A stretch of 64,000 bases of DNA from Planctomycetota bacterium (GTDB lineage Bacteria; Planctomycetota; Planctomycetia; Planctomycetales; Planctomycetaceae): assembly GCA_016872645.1 (NCBI GenBank), contig VGZH01000023.1, positions 1-64,000 of the forward strand. Direction: 5' to 3'. Position numbers and translations under genes: made by a program. This document shows, in pieces, positions 35,572-43,819 of the stretch; the first letter of the stretch is position 1, and each line of letters begins with the position of its first letter. The notes under the pieces were generated by a model. The model worked only from the letters and a program-made list of their open reading frames with translations, did no database searches and had not been told where the DNA came from.

Positions 35572-37758
35572 TCACTTCAGCGAATCGCGAATCGCTTCGA
35601 CTCGCGGCAAATTGATGTTGGGGGGCTGGAACTTGACCAGCCAGTCGGCATCGGCGCGGGCCTGGTCGAGCCGTTTGGTGAAGGCTCCGATTTCGAGCCG
35701 CATCGCCCGGTAGTCACCGTCTTCAGGGTTCAGCGTCAGGATCGTGTCGACGTAGCGGTACATCGACTCGGCGTCCTTTTCGTCCTGAGCGCGTCGCAGC
35801 AGGTTGCTCAGCATCCGGATCAGGATGTCACGGGGCTTGGCGGTTGCGAAGTGTTCTTCGCGAGCGGGGCGGCCGCTGTTTTTAAAAACCCGCTCTTCGG
35901 CTTCTTTTCGAGTCAGCGCGATTCCCCCGTCGAAGACGTCGATGATTTGTGATTCTCCCTCTTTGGGTTCGTACCGAGCGACAAACTGACCCGGTAGGCC
36001 GACTCCGACAAGGTTCAAGCCGACTCGGCGACCGAGTTCGATGTACAAGACCGAGAGAGTGATCGGCATCCCCTCCCGATCGTCGATGACCTCGTTGAGA
36101 TGGTTGTTCGAGCGGGCGTAGTAGTTCAGTCGGCCGCCATGAAAGCCGAGTTCCTCGAAAAAGAATTTCTTGAGTGCGGCGAGCTTCGCGGCGTCATCGG
36201 CATCGGCCGTGAACATTTTCTTCAGGTCCAACGCAAGGTCGTCGATCGCGTGACAGTAGTCCGCGACGACGAGTTCCTCGTTGTCGAGCGCAGCGATCCA
36301 GAGTGCGGCGGCCAGCAGGTCGATCTTGGCGTCCTCTTTGCCTTCGACGAGCGAACGCAACTCGGCCTGCACCTTTTTGACGTGCACGTCGCCAGCGAGC
36401 TGCCGCAGCCGCTCGGCCTGTTGTTCAAGTTCTTTGGCCTTCTCACGCAACACAGTGCTGGCGACTGCGCCATCGGGAGTGAGTTGCTTGAGCACCTCCT
36501 CGGCCGCTGCCTGCTTCGGCGAAATGTCCTTGACGAGATCACCGATTCGCCTGGTCGTCTCTGAGGTAACCTTCTGCGAGTCGAGTTCGGTCGAGATGCG
36601 GAAGCTGCGGAACTCGGCTTCGGTGTGCCGAAACTTTGCGAGGCCGACTTGTCCGCCAGACAGCACGTCATCCGTCGATTCGATGACCTGCGTACCGTTG
36701 ACGAAGCAGATCATCCGGTCCTTCTCCACGCGGACCTTGATCTCGTTCCATTCGTTGGGCCGATACTCGTCGGTGCGGATCTCTTTGAGAACCTGCCAAT
36801 CGGTCACCACCGGGCCGTCGAAGCGGCTGAGCCGGAATCCGCCGCTGCTCGGATAAAATCCGTAGTGTTTGTCATTGCCGTCGGCATGAAACACGAGGCC
36901 CGCCGCTCCGTCTTCGGGCGAGAACTTCACGTTGACCGAAACCTCGAACGGCTTTTCCGGCACCGCTTGCTTCGACAGGCACAATGATCGTCCGCCGAAG
37001 CCTTGCCCCAGGCCTTCGACCGCGATGCGGCCGGCTCGCTGACGCCAGCGTGCTCCGAACAGCGGCGTCCAATCGCGCGGATTGAGTTGCCCGATCGTCA
37101 GCCAGCGCGACATCAGTACCGGATTCGGTTTCTCCAGCAGTGGCTTCAGCGAGTTCACGGAGATCGCGAAGCCCAGGTTGTCGGTCACGAGCGACTTGAG
37201 CGTAATGATGCCGAGCACTTTCCCGTTGCGATCGACGAGTGGCCCGCCGCTGTTTCCCTGCTCGATTGGCATCGCCAGTTGCAGCATGGACCGGCCGTCG
37301 ATCTCCCGTTGGCCACTGACGATCCCCTCGACCACGCTGTGCTTCAAGCCGCGCGGGTTGCCCATCGCCACGACCGGCTGTCCGTCCTTCGCCTTCGTCG
37401 CGTCACCCAGTTCAAGCGGCTTAAGCCCCTTCTGATCGATCTTCACGACGGCCAAATCCAGTTGTCGATCCGATGCTCGAATCTCGATGACGTCACGCTT
37501 GGTCCCATCCGCGAACTGCACCGAGATCGGCCGTCCTTCACCGATGACGTGAAAGTTCGTCGCGATCAATCCGTCCTCGCTGACAACGAATCCGGTGCCG
37601 AGTCCCTCTTGCTTGCCATCTCGGCCGGTGAACGTGATGACCACGATTGACGGCTTGAGTTCAGCGACAAGATCGGCAGTTGTGCGGTCTTCTGCAAAGC
37701 CACTCCATGGAACAAAGGCGAAAACGAATGCCAGCATCAGCAGATCACGTGAGAACAT
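35572..37758 (-). CDS. HtrA-like serine protease / LamG-like / SirB1-type fusion
   Basis: A 728-residue exported protein with a signal peptide at 1-22. Residues about 28-210 form a trypsin-like domain with a complete triad: ATNFHVIG (His), RQLDLAVVKID (Asp) and EQGNSGGPLV (Ser). Residues about 230-400 look like a beta-sandwich 3-keto-disaccharide-hydrolase/LamG-type domain (GAAGLVFHADGNDKHYGFYP). From about 480 there is a SirB1/transglutaminase-like region (NNHLNEVIDDREGMPITLSV and GLPGQFVARYEP) with TPR-like helices at the end (RYVDTILTLNPEDGDY). No PDZ domain was seen, unlike HtrA/DegP. It probably acts in the periplasm. The three parts occur separately in other bacteria; this combination is unusual to me. 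Confidence 0.8.
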   Translation of the reverse strand: MFSRDLLMLAFVFAFVPWSGFAEDRTTADLVAELKPSIVVITFTGRDGKQEGLGTGFVVSEDGLIATNFHVIGEGRPISVQFADGTKRDVIEIRASDRQLDLAVVKIDQKGLKPLELGDATKAKDGQPVVAMGNPRGLKHSVVEGIVSGQREIDGRSMLQLAMPIEQGNSGGPLVDRNGKVLGIITLKSLVTDNLGFAISVNSLKPLLEKPNPVLMSRWLTIGQLNPRDWTPLFGARWRQRAGRIAVEGLGQGFGGRSLCLSKQAVPEKPFEVSVNVKFSPEDGAAGLVFHADGNDKHYGFYPSSGGFRLSRFDGPVVTDWQVLKEIRTDEYRPNEWNEIKVRVEKDRMICFVNGTQVIESTDDVLSGGQVGLAKFRHTEAEFRSFRISTELDSQKVTSETTRRIGDLVKDISPKQAAAEEVLKQLTPDGAVASTVLREKAKELEQQAERLRQLAGDVHVKKVQAELRSLVEGKEDAKIDLLAAALWIAALDNEELVVADYCHAIDDLALDLKKMFTADADDAAKLAALKKFFFEELGFHGGRLNYYARSNNHLNEVIDDREGMPITLSVLYIELGRRVGLNLVGVGLPGQFVARYEPKEGESQIIDVFDGGIALTRKEAEERVFKNSGRPAREEHFATAKPRDILIRMLSNLLRRAQDEKDAESMYRYVDTILTLNPEDGDYRAMRLEIGAFTKRLDQARADADWLVKFQPPNINLPRVEAIRDSLK

Positions 37759-37810
37759 CAGTTCGCCTTTCTGGTGCCCAGTAATAGGATCATGGCTTTC
37801 AGGCCACGGC

Positions 37811-38833
37811 TCACTTAGCCGCCACTTTGTAAATCCGCACGGCGTTGTCGTGGAACAGTTTCTTTTGCCAATCGAGCGGTTTGTCTTTCACGATTTCCTT
37901 GAGCGCAGCAATCCAATCGGCCAGCGGAGCGGTCAGTGTGCAGACAGGCCAGTCGCCGCCAAAGAAGCAACGATCGATGCCGAAGGTGTCGATACAAAGG
38001 AAAATGACTTCGGCCAGATCGGAGGGCTTCCAGGCGTTCGGCTTGGCAGTCGCGACGATCCCGGAGATCTTGCAGTAGGTGTTCTCGCGGGCGGCTGCGG
38101 CTTTCATCCCCTTCAGCCATGCTTCGCGGAGAGCCTTGTCATCGGACTGAGCCGGCATATTGCCGCAGTGATCGACGACCAGTGTTGTCTTGGGGCATAG
38201 CTCGCCCAGCTTGGCTCCGTCACCGATCTCAGCGGGTCGCATGCAGAGATCGAAACTCTTGCCCATGTCACCGAGCCGTTTGACGTTGTCGACGAACGTC
38301 TTTTCAAGGCACATCCCTTGCGGCCGATCCGGATCGTGCAGCACGGTACGGACGCCGTTGATCCGATTGTTAGTTGCGAACGGCTGCATGTACTTCGCAA
38401 ACTCGGCCGACTGCGGCGAGCCTCCGATGATCGCACCGCACATCGGGTTGTCCTTCTTGCCGCAGAGGTCGAGGACGTATTCCGCCTCGGCGGTCTGCTG
38501 CGACGGATCGACGTTGACCTCCATGTAGACCGTCTTCGTGACTTTGTGCGGGCCGAGCAGTTTTAAGTAGTCGGACATCAGGAAGCTGTGTCTGAGCGAA
38601 TCGACGCCGTCTCCTTTCAGCCACGGCAATTTGAACTTGGTCAAATCCCACAGATGTTGATGCGTGTCGCAGATCGCCAAGTCATTCTGATTCACGGTAC
38701 CCTCTTTCTTCGGAGCCGCCCGTAAGAGTTGCTGTTGTTTGGCTTTCTCCTGAGCCACCAGTGACGTGGCTGAACCGGCGACGGCGACACTTGCGGCGGC
38801 GGACAGAAAATTTCGTCGAGTCAATTCGGACAT
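37811..38833 (-). CDS. Tat-exported amidohydrolase (fuconolactonase-like)
   Basis: A 340-residue amidohydrolase-2 family protein. The Tat signal LTRRNFLSAAA is at 4-14. ICDTHQHLWDL near residue 54 gives the metal-binding H-x-H. The catalytic region continues with LVVDHCGNMP near 220 and RCFFGGDWPVC near 285, where the Asp completes the site. It is probably a lactonase or decarboxylase-like hydrolase of sugar-derived compounds. Being exported, it may act on environmental substrates. It is followed on the same strand by the HtrA-like fusion, 52 bases away. Confidence 0.82.
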   Translation of the reverse strand: MSELTRRNFLSAAASVAVAGSATSLVAQEKAKQQQLLRAAPKKEGTVNQNDLAICDTHQHLWDLTKFKLPWLKGDGVDSLRHSFLMSDYLKLLGPHKVTKTVYMEVNVDPSQQTAEAEYVLDLCGKKDNPMCGAIIGGSPQSAEFAKYMQPFATNNRINGVRTVLHDPDRPQGMCLEKTFVDNVKRLGDMGKSFDLCMRPAEIGDGAKLGELCPKTTLVVDHCGNMPAQSDDKALREAWLKGMKAAAARENTYCKISGIVATAKPNAWKPSDLAEVIFLCIDTFGIDRCFFGGDWPVCTLTAPLADWIAALKEIVKDKPLDWQKKLFHDNAVRIYKVAAK

Positions 38834-38897
38834 GGCAATCTCCAGCAGTGAGTGGTTCGTGGACGGAGGAAATATCGTAACGGCGACGTCCGTGCGC

Positions 38898-39134
38898 TCA
38901 ATCCTGGCCCGGCGAAGCCAGTTCGCGTTCGACGCGAGCGAAGACCTCGTTGAGCCTGTTCGTGGCGTCGAGCAGCATCTTGACCAGCGGGTCGAGCGGC
39001 GCGAGGTGGTTGTCCTCGAAGTTCTGAGCGTTGTCGTCTTTCCAATGCTCTTTGGTCAGCTCCCACGCCTGAATTAATTCGACGTGAGCTTTGTAGAGCT
39101 TGGTGCTATCAACGGAGAGATCGGCGACTCGCAT
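38898..39134 (-). CDS. Small helical protein, possibly WXG100-like
   Basis: A 78-residue, fully alpha-helical, acidic protein. I do not recognise a family with confidence. A Trp-rich mid-section (AWELTKEHWKDDNAQNFEDN) followed by HLAPLDPLVKMLLDATNRL and a second amphipathic helix is reminiscent of the helix-turn-helix hairpins of WXG100/ESX-type proteins, although a strict W-x-G is absent. It starts 21 bases after the stop of the 39156-39677 gene and is almost certainly in the same operon. The function is unknown. Confidence 0.65.
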   Translation of the reverse strand: MRVADLSVDSTKLYKAHVELIQAWELTKEHWKDDNAQNFEDNHLAPLDPLVKMLLDATNRLNEVFARVERELASPGQD

Positions 39135-39140
39135 GGCTTC

Positions 39141-39179
39141 GAGAGGGGTGAGGGGTTAGGGATTAGTGACTGGGGGCGG
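39141..39179. repeat. GGGGTTAGGGATTAG-type repeat at a gene 3' end
   Basis: GGGGTGAGGGGTTAGGGATT on the plus strand overlaps the stop codon of the coiled-coil gene. The reverse complement (AATCCCTAACCCCTCACCCC) resembles the segment at 46279-46315. Confidence 0.5.
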
Positions 39180-39677
39180 AACTGGCTCTTCGGCGGCAGA
39201 TTCAATTTCGGCGTAGGCCTCGATGGCCAGGATCATTCGTTCGAGCGTGGCGATCGTCTTGGCGAAATCCGCTTCGATGTAGCGCTGTAAGCCGCCGCGA
39301 CGGCCGTCGAACTCGTCGATTTCGTGCCGCACCAACGAGCACCAGCGAGCACAAGCCTCGACCTTCTCTTGGGCCGTCTCCAGACGCTTTTTGGCGGCTT
39401 CCAATGCCAGCTTTTCTTCGTAGCAAGTGGGTCGATGGTCGCCGACCGTGCGCATCTTGCACTTTTCCAAATCGGCGCGTGCTTGCGCGATGACGTCAAA
39501 ACTGCGGAGCATGTACTGCTTCCAAAAGTTTGGCCGGTCGTGCTCGACCCAATCGAGAAATCCGATCGTCTGCTGCTGCAATGACGCTGTGACATCCATC
39601 GCGACTCCCGCGAACTCCAGCAGTTTCACTCGAAAGGCTCGCATGGCATCGAGTGAACGGACATTGGCTTGCGACAT
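39156..39677 (-). CDS. Coiled-coil protein of unknown function
   Basis: About 173 residues, helical throughout. The ATG at 39677 starts at MSQANVRSL; the frame extends back to 39755 but over repeat DNA. A long charged coiled-coil region (CYEEKLALEAAKKRLETAQE near 88-107) follows a Trp-containing segment (FLDWVEHDRPNFWKQY near 41). The final residues PPVTNP are encoded by the ATTAGTGACTGGG repeat at 39141-39179, so the natural C-terminus may have been replaced. It is coupled to the 78-residue protein downstream. No enzymatic motif was seen. Confidence 0.65.
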   Translation of the reverse strand: MSQANVRSLDAMRAFRVKLLEFAGVAMDVTASLQQQTIGFLDWVEHDRPNFWKQYMLRSFDVIAQARADLEKCKMRTVGDHRPTCYEEKLALEAAKKRLETAQEKVEACARWCSLVRHEIDEFDGRRGGLQRYIEADFAKTIATLERMILAIEAYAEIESAAEEPVPPPVTNP

Positions 39678-39689
39678 GAAGCACCGCAG

Positions 39690-39812
39690 AAAGGACGAAG
39701 GACCAAAGACCCAATGACGAAAGAATAACAAGTGTCGAAGCTCAAGTGACGGCATTCGTCATTCGAAAGTCGTCATTCCTTCGTCATCAGATGCTTCGTC
39801 ATCTGTCATTCG
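39690..39812. repeat. GACGAA-rich repeat overlapping the helicase 3' end
   Basis: Units AAGGACGAAGGACC, AATGACGAAAG, then inverted ATTCGTCATTCG, TCGTCATTCCTTCGTCATC and CTTCGTCATCTGTCATTCG. It is the same unit family as 35466-35571. The part 39759-39812 is read as the last 17 codons of the DinG-like helicase gene. Confidence 0.7.
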
Positions 39813-41879
39813 CAACGACACCGGATCGATGAGTACCTGGCACTCCGGCAGGCTGTCGAGGAACAGTTGGCCGTAGCGTTTTGTGCGAATGCGGGGGTCG
39901 AGGATGACCACTTGGCCCGTGTCGCTGCTGCGGCGGATCAGGCGGCCGAAGCCTTGCTTGAGTTTGATGATCGCTTCGGGAAGCGAGTACTCGAAGAACG
40001 GTTTGCCGCCGCGAGCTTCGATCGCTTCCATCCGAGCTTCTTGCAGCGGATGGTCGGGGACGGCGAACGGCAGCTTGGTGATGATCACGTTTTGCAGAGC
40101 GTCGCCGGGGACGTCGACTCCCTGCCAGAAACTGTCGGCCCCGAACAGAACCGCTCGCGGGTCGTTGCGAAACTTGTCGAGCAGCATCGTTCTTTGCAGC
40201 CCGGCACCTTGGCAGAGCAGCGTGTAGTTGTGCTCGGCGAACCATGGTGTCAGCCGGTTCGCGCAGGATTGCAACAGCTTGTAGCTGGTGAAGAGCACAA
40301 AGGCTCGGCCGGAGGTTGCATCGACGTGTTGTTTGATCTTCTCGCAGAGTTCGGTTTCGAACTCAGCAGGCAGGTCATTTGGATCGGGCATGCGGCCGTG
40401 CAGGATCAATTTGGCTTGTCGCCGGAAGTCGAAGGGGCTGCCGAGCTTTTTCTCCAGCGACTTCGTCAGGCCGATCCGGGCCTTCGCGTAATCGAAGTTT
40501 TCGCGGCCGGTCGAGAGGGTCGCGCTGGTCAGGATCACGGTCGGGATCTTCGCGAACAGTTCGTCGCGGAGGACGGGGCCGACATCGATTGGACAGCTGA
40601 TTAACTTCGTGTTCTTGAATTTTCCGGTGTTCCTTTCGGTCCAGTAGACCGAGCCTTCGACTTCTTGCCGTACCCAGCTTTGCAGGCTGATGCCAAGCTG
40701 CGTGCATCGAGTCGCGGCGGCGGTGTATTCGAGCTTGTCACCCTCCTTCGACAGAGTGGCACCGTAATTGTTGAGTTGCTTGGCCAATTCGAACAGTTTT
40801 GGCGAGACGTTGTTCTCGAAGGTTGGCGGTGTGCGGAGCCGGCCGTTGCTGCCGCTGAATTTCGATTGGAAGAACTCCAACTCCGAAAAAAATTCGGTGA
40901 CCTTGTGCCGTGTTTCGTGGACCGCCAATTGGGATTTCAGCAACGCGCGCGGGGCGAACAGCCCCTTCATCTGGCGATCGTTCCAGAGTTTGTTGAGTTG
41001 GTAGTTGATCTGTCCGCTGCTGATCGAGAGTCCCAGATGATCGCCGGCAACCGCTTCGACCGTGTGGGCCTCGTCGAGCACCGCAATGTCGTAATCTGGC
41101 AGGATGTTCCCTCCCTCGCGGCGCACGGCGAGGTCCGAGAAGAACAACGCGTGATTGACGACGAGGATGTCAGCGTTCCAGACTCGGCTGCGAGCCTTGA
41201 AGTAGTGGCAGTCTTTGAAGGTCGGACATTTCTTGCCCAGGCAGTTGTCGCCATCACTGACGACTTCGTCCCACACGGGGCCGAGCGGTTTGAATGCCAA
41301 ATCCTGCAAGCTTCCTTCGGTCGTCTTCGGTGCCCACTCGCCAAGTTGGCGCAGTTGCTCGGACTCTTGCGGATCACCGAACAGGATCGGTCCCCGCTCG
41401 AGGGCCAGTTTCATACGTCGCAGGCTAATGTAATTCGACCGGCCTTTGACCAGTACCGTCGAGAACTCCACGGGCAGTACGGCTTTCAAGAACGGGATGT
41501 CGCGCGTAAAGATCTGCTCTTGCAGCGCGATCGTGTGCGTCGAGATAACGACTCGACGCCGCTTGTCTTTTTTCGCGGCGGCACTGAACGGGACCGAGTT
41601 CGGTCCCCCATCATCATCGTCATCGACATCTCGGCGAGCCGCCGGCGATTCCTTGGCAGTTTTTGATTGCGCTTCGGCGAGCGCCAGGATGGCTGGAACG
41701 AGGTAAGCGAAGCTTTTGCCAACGCCTGTACCGGCTTCGACGATCAAGTGTGACTGTGTGCGGATGGCTCGCTCGACCGACTGTGCCATCTCCAACTGCT
41801 GTGGGCGAGACTCATAAGTCGGCAGCCGCCGCGCGATGTGTCCCTCATCGCCGAGGATCGAACTTACGTCAAGGCTCAC
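39759..41879 (-). CDS. dinG: DinG/XPD-type ATP-dependent DNA helicase
   Basis: About 706 residues. Walker A is EAGTGVGKS (residues 48-56). A four-Cys Fe-S-like region lies at about 220-235 (DNCLGKKCPTFKDCHYF). The DEAH box is VLDEAH near 270, and the C-terminal motifs include FTSYKLLQS and GADSFWQGVDVPG, with FGRLIRR as motif VI. It unwinds DNA 5'-3' and belongs to the DinG/YoaA group. The GTG at 41879 overlaps the TGA of the phosphatase gene upstream (GTGA), so the two are coupled; the earlier TTG at 41906 lies inside that gene. The acidic tail RMTDDEASDDEGMTTFE is repeat-encoded. Confidence 0.88.
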   Translation of the reverse strand: MSLDVSSILGDEGHIARRLPTYESRPQQLEMAQSVERAIRTQSHLIVEAGTGVGKSFAYLVPAILALAEAQSKTAKESPAARRDVDDDDDGGPNSVPFSAAAKKDKRRRVVISTHTIALQEQIFTRDIPFLKAVLPVEFSTVLVKGRSNYISLRRMKLALERGPILFGDPQESEQLRQLGEWAPKTTEGSLQDLAFKPLGPVWDEVVSDGDNCLGKKCPTFKDCHYFKARSRVWNADILVVNHALFFSDLAVRREGGNILPDYDIAVLDEAHTVEAVAGDHLGLSISSGQINYQLNKLWNDRQMKGLFAPRALLKSQLAVHETRHKVTEFFSELEFFQSKFSGSNGRLRTPPTFENNVSPKLFELAKQLNNYGATLSKEGDKLEYTAAATRCTQLGISLQSWVRQEVEGSVYWTERNTGKFKNTKLISCPIDVGPVLRDELFAKIPTVILTSATLSTGRENFDYAKARIGLTKSLEKKLGSPFDFRRQAKLILHGRMPDPNDLPAEFETELCEKIKQHVDATSGRAFVLFTSYKLLQSCANRLTPWFAEHNYTLLCQGAGLQRTMLLDKFRNDPRAVLFGADSFWQGVDVPGDALQNVIITKLPFAVPDHPLQEARMEAIEARGGKPFFEYSLPEAIIKLKQGFGRLIRRSSDTGQVVILDPRIRTKRYGQLFLDSLPECQVLIDPVSLRMTDDEASDDEGMTTFE

Positions 41880-43639
41880 GGCAGCCTCTGGAAACCGACA
41901 ATACAAATATCGTCGCTCTGTGGGCGGCCCTCGACGAACGCTTCGACATCGTCAACCACGACTTTGACGGTCTCGTTGATATTTTGCGGAGCTTTGGCGA
42001 ACACGCCGCTCAGACGCTGGTTGCCGTAGATCTCTTTCTGTGTCCGAATCGCCTCGGTCACGCCATCAGTGAAAACCAGCCAGGATTCACCGGGACTCAG
42101 GTCAAACGTCGAAACTTGAAACTTCTGATCAGCCAAAATTCCCAGTGGCATTCCCGATTCGGCCTGTCCGATTGATTCGACCTTTCCGGTAGCGCCATCG
42201 CGACGCAACGGTGCTAGGTGTCCGGCGTTGATCAACGTCAGTCGATGATTCTTCGGATCGATGACCATGATCAAGCAGGTGATGAATCGGTGCCCCAATC
42301 CACTGACGGAGATTTCCGCATTCAAGCCGGTCATCGCGGTCGCCAAGTCGGGTTGGCTAATCAAGTGATAGCGGACCGACGAATACAGTCGAGCCATCAG
42401 CAATGCGGCGGGAACCCCTTTTCCAGCAACGTCCGCCAAGGACAGCGCAACGCAGCCGCTCGGCAGTTCGATGTAGTCGAAGTAGTCGCCGCCAACGCGC
42501 TGCGCGGGTTCGTAATAATCGGAGAACTCATATCCCGGCAGTTTGGGCCGCGCGTGAGGCAAGAAACCGAGTTGCACCTGTGTGGCGAACTCCAGATCGC
42601 GTTCCATGTCGCGCTTTTTGACCGCTTGGTGGTACAGATGCGCGTTTTCGACGGACAAGGCGACTTGCATAGCCACGCTGATGAGCAGGTCCAAGTCTTC
42701 GTCGCGGAATTGTGCGCCAACGTCGTTGGTGGTGATTTGAATGACTCCCAACGGTCCCAACTCTCGGGAAACCAAGGGAGCGCAGATCATCGAACGAATT
42801 CGCAACGACGAGAGACTCTCGCTCGCTCGAAAGCGGCTGTCCTCGAGAGCGTTCTCGCTCAGAATGCCTTCGCTGGTTTCCAAGGCCTTACGAACGATGG
42901 TCATGCTGACGTGGACTTGATCGTCCGCTTCGGTCTTGCGCCGCGTCTTGGTGGCTTTGACGACCAGCTTCTTCTTCTCCTCTTCGCGGAGCATGATGAA
43001 GCCTTCGTCCGCCTGTTGGAAAATTCGGAACAAGGTTTCGAGCGTCTTGTCCAAAACTTGATCGAGTCCCAGCGAGCCCGCGAGGACTTTGGTGATTTCC
43101 AAAATCGCCTTGAGCTTCATCTCCGGCTTTACGCTCAGTCGCAAGTCGGACGACGAACTGCCGGCGTCGAGCGTGCTGATGATTGACGAGTGATCTTCCT
43201 CATCAAACTCGTCATCCGTGTTCACTACTCGGGTATCGGTTTGCGGCACGCCCTGATCATGGATTTCTTCGAGCGGTGATCGGGGCCCGACCTTGATCCC
43301 TTCGTCTCCGACGATCGCGCCCGGTTTCAGCAGATTGCTGTCGGTCGGAGCCACCAGCAAAAAACGAAATGCAAAATCACAAACGCGGATGATGTCCTTG
43401 TCTTTGAGTTGACGCCGACCCTCCACGACGGATTTGTTCACATGTGTCCCGTTACGGCTGCGAAGATCTTCCACGAAGTATTCGCCTTGGACGTCGACGA
43501 TCTGGGAGTGATAGCGACTCACTGCGGCGTTATCTAACACCACTTGGCAATGCGGATGTCGGCCAAACACGGTCCGTTCGGCTTGCACTTCGATCAATTG
43601 ACCGGGGTTTTTCCCCTTGAGCACTTCCAAGACAGCCAC
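41876..43639 (-). CDS. FHA-GAF-PP2C (SpoIIE-type) protein phosphatase
   Basis: A 587-residue signalling protein. FHA domain at 1-95 (FGRHPHCQVVLDN, VSRYHSQI, RSRNGTHVN). GAF domain at about 180-335 (LIRSMICAPL-like block near 285). SpoIIE/PP2C serine phosphatase domain at about 360-585: GGDYFDYIEL near 390 and ALSLADVAGKGVPAALLMA near 409 supply the metal-binding Asp residues, and WLVFTDGVTEA near 540 the third. It probably dephosphorylates Ser/Thr targets and is steered by phosphothreonine binding and a ligand or redox cue at the GAF domain. It lies 180 bases downstream of a Ser/Thr kinase and overlaps the helicase start. Confidence 0.9.
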   Translation of the reverse strand: MAVLEVLKGKNPGQLIEVQAERTVFGRHPHCQVVLDNAAVSRYHSQIVDVQGEYFVEDLRSRNGTHVNKSVVEGRRQLKDKDIIRVCDFAFRFLLVAPTDSNLLKPGAIVGDEGIKVGPRSPLEEIHDQGVPQTDTRVVNTDDEFDEEDHSSIISTLDAGSSSSDLRLSVKPEMKLKAILEITKVLAGSLGLDQVLDKTLETLFRIFQQADEGFIMLREEEKKKLVVKATKTRRKTEADDQVHVSMTIVRKALETSEGILSENALEDSRFRASESLSSLRIRSMICAPLVSRELGPLGVIQITTNDVGAQFRDEDLDLLISVAMQVALSVENAHLYHQAVKKRDMERDLEFATQVQLGFLPHARPKLPGYEFSDYYEPAQRVGGDYFDYIELPSGCVALSLADVAGKGVPAALLMARLYSSVRYHLISQPDLATAMTGLNAEISVSGLGHRFITCLIMVIDPKNHRLTLINAGHLAPLRRDGATGKVESIGQAESGMPLGILADQKFQVSTFDLSPGESWLVFTDGVTEAIRTQKEIYGNQRLSGVFAKAPQNINETVKVVVDDVEAFVEGRPQSDDICIVGFQRLP

Positions 43640-43819
43640 GATGAGGTCAACTCCTCGATGAGCGGGACTCTGAGAGCACGCGACTTTCCTGTTGATCGGT
43701 CGTCAAGCAACCTCAGCGTCGTTGCCGCTTGAGCTGCATTTTCCTGCGTGAAGGGAAACAGATTCTAGCCACCAGTTCGCCGCGCCGAAAGAACTCGCCG
43801 GAATCGACGTGCCCCGAAA

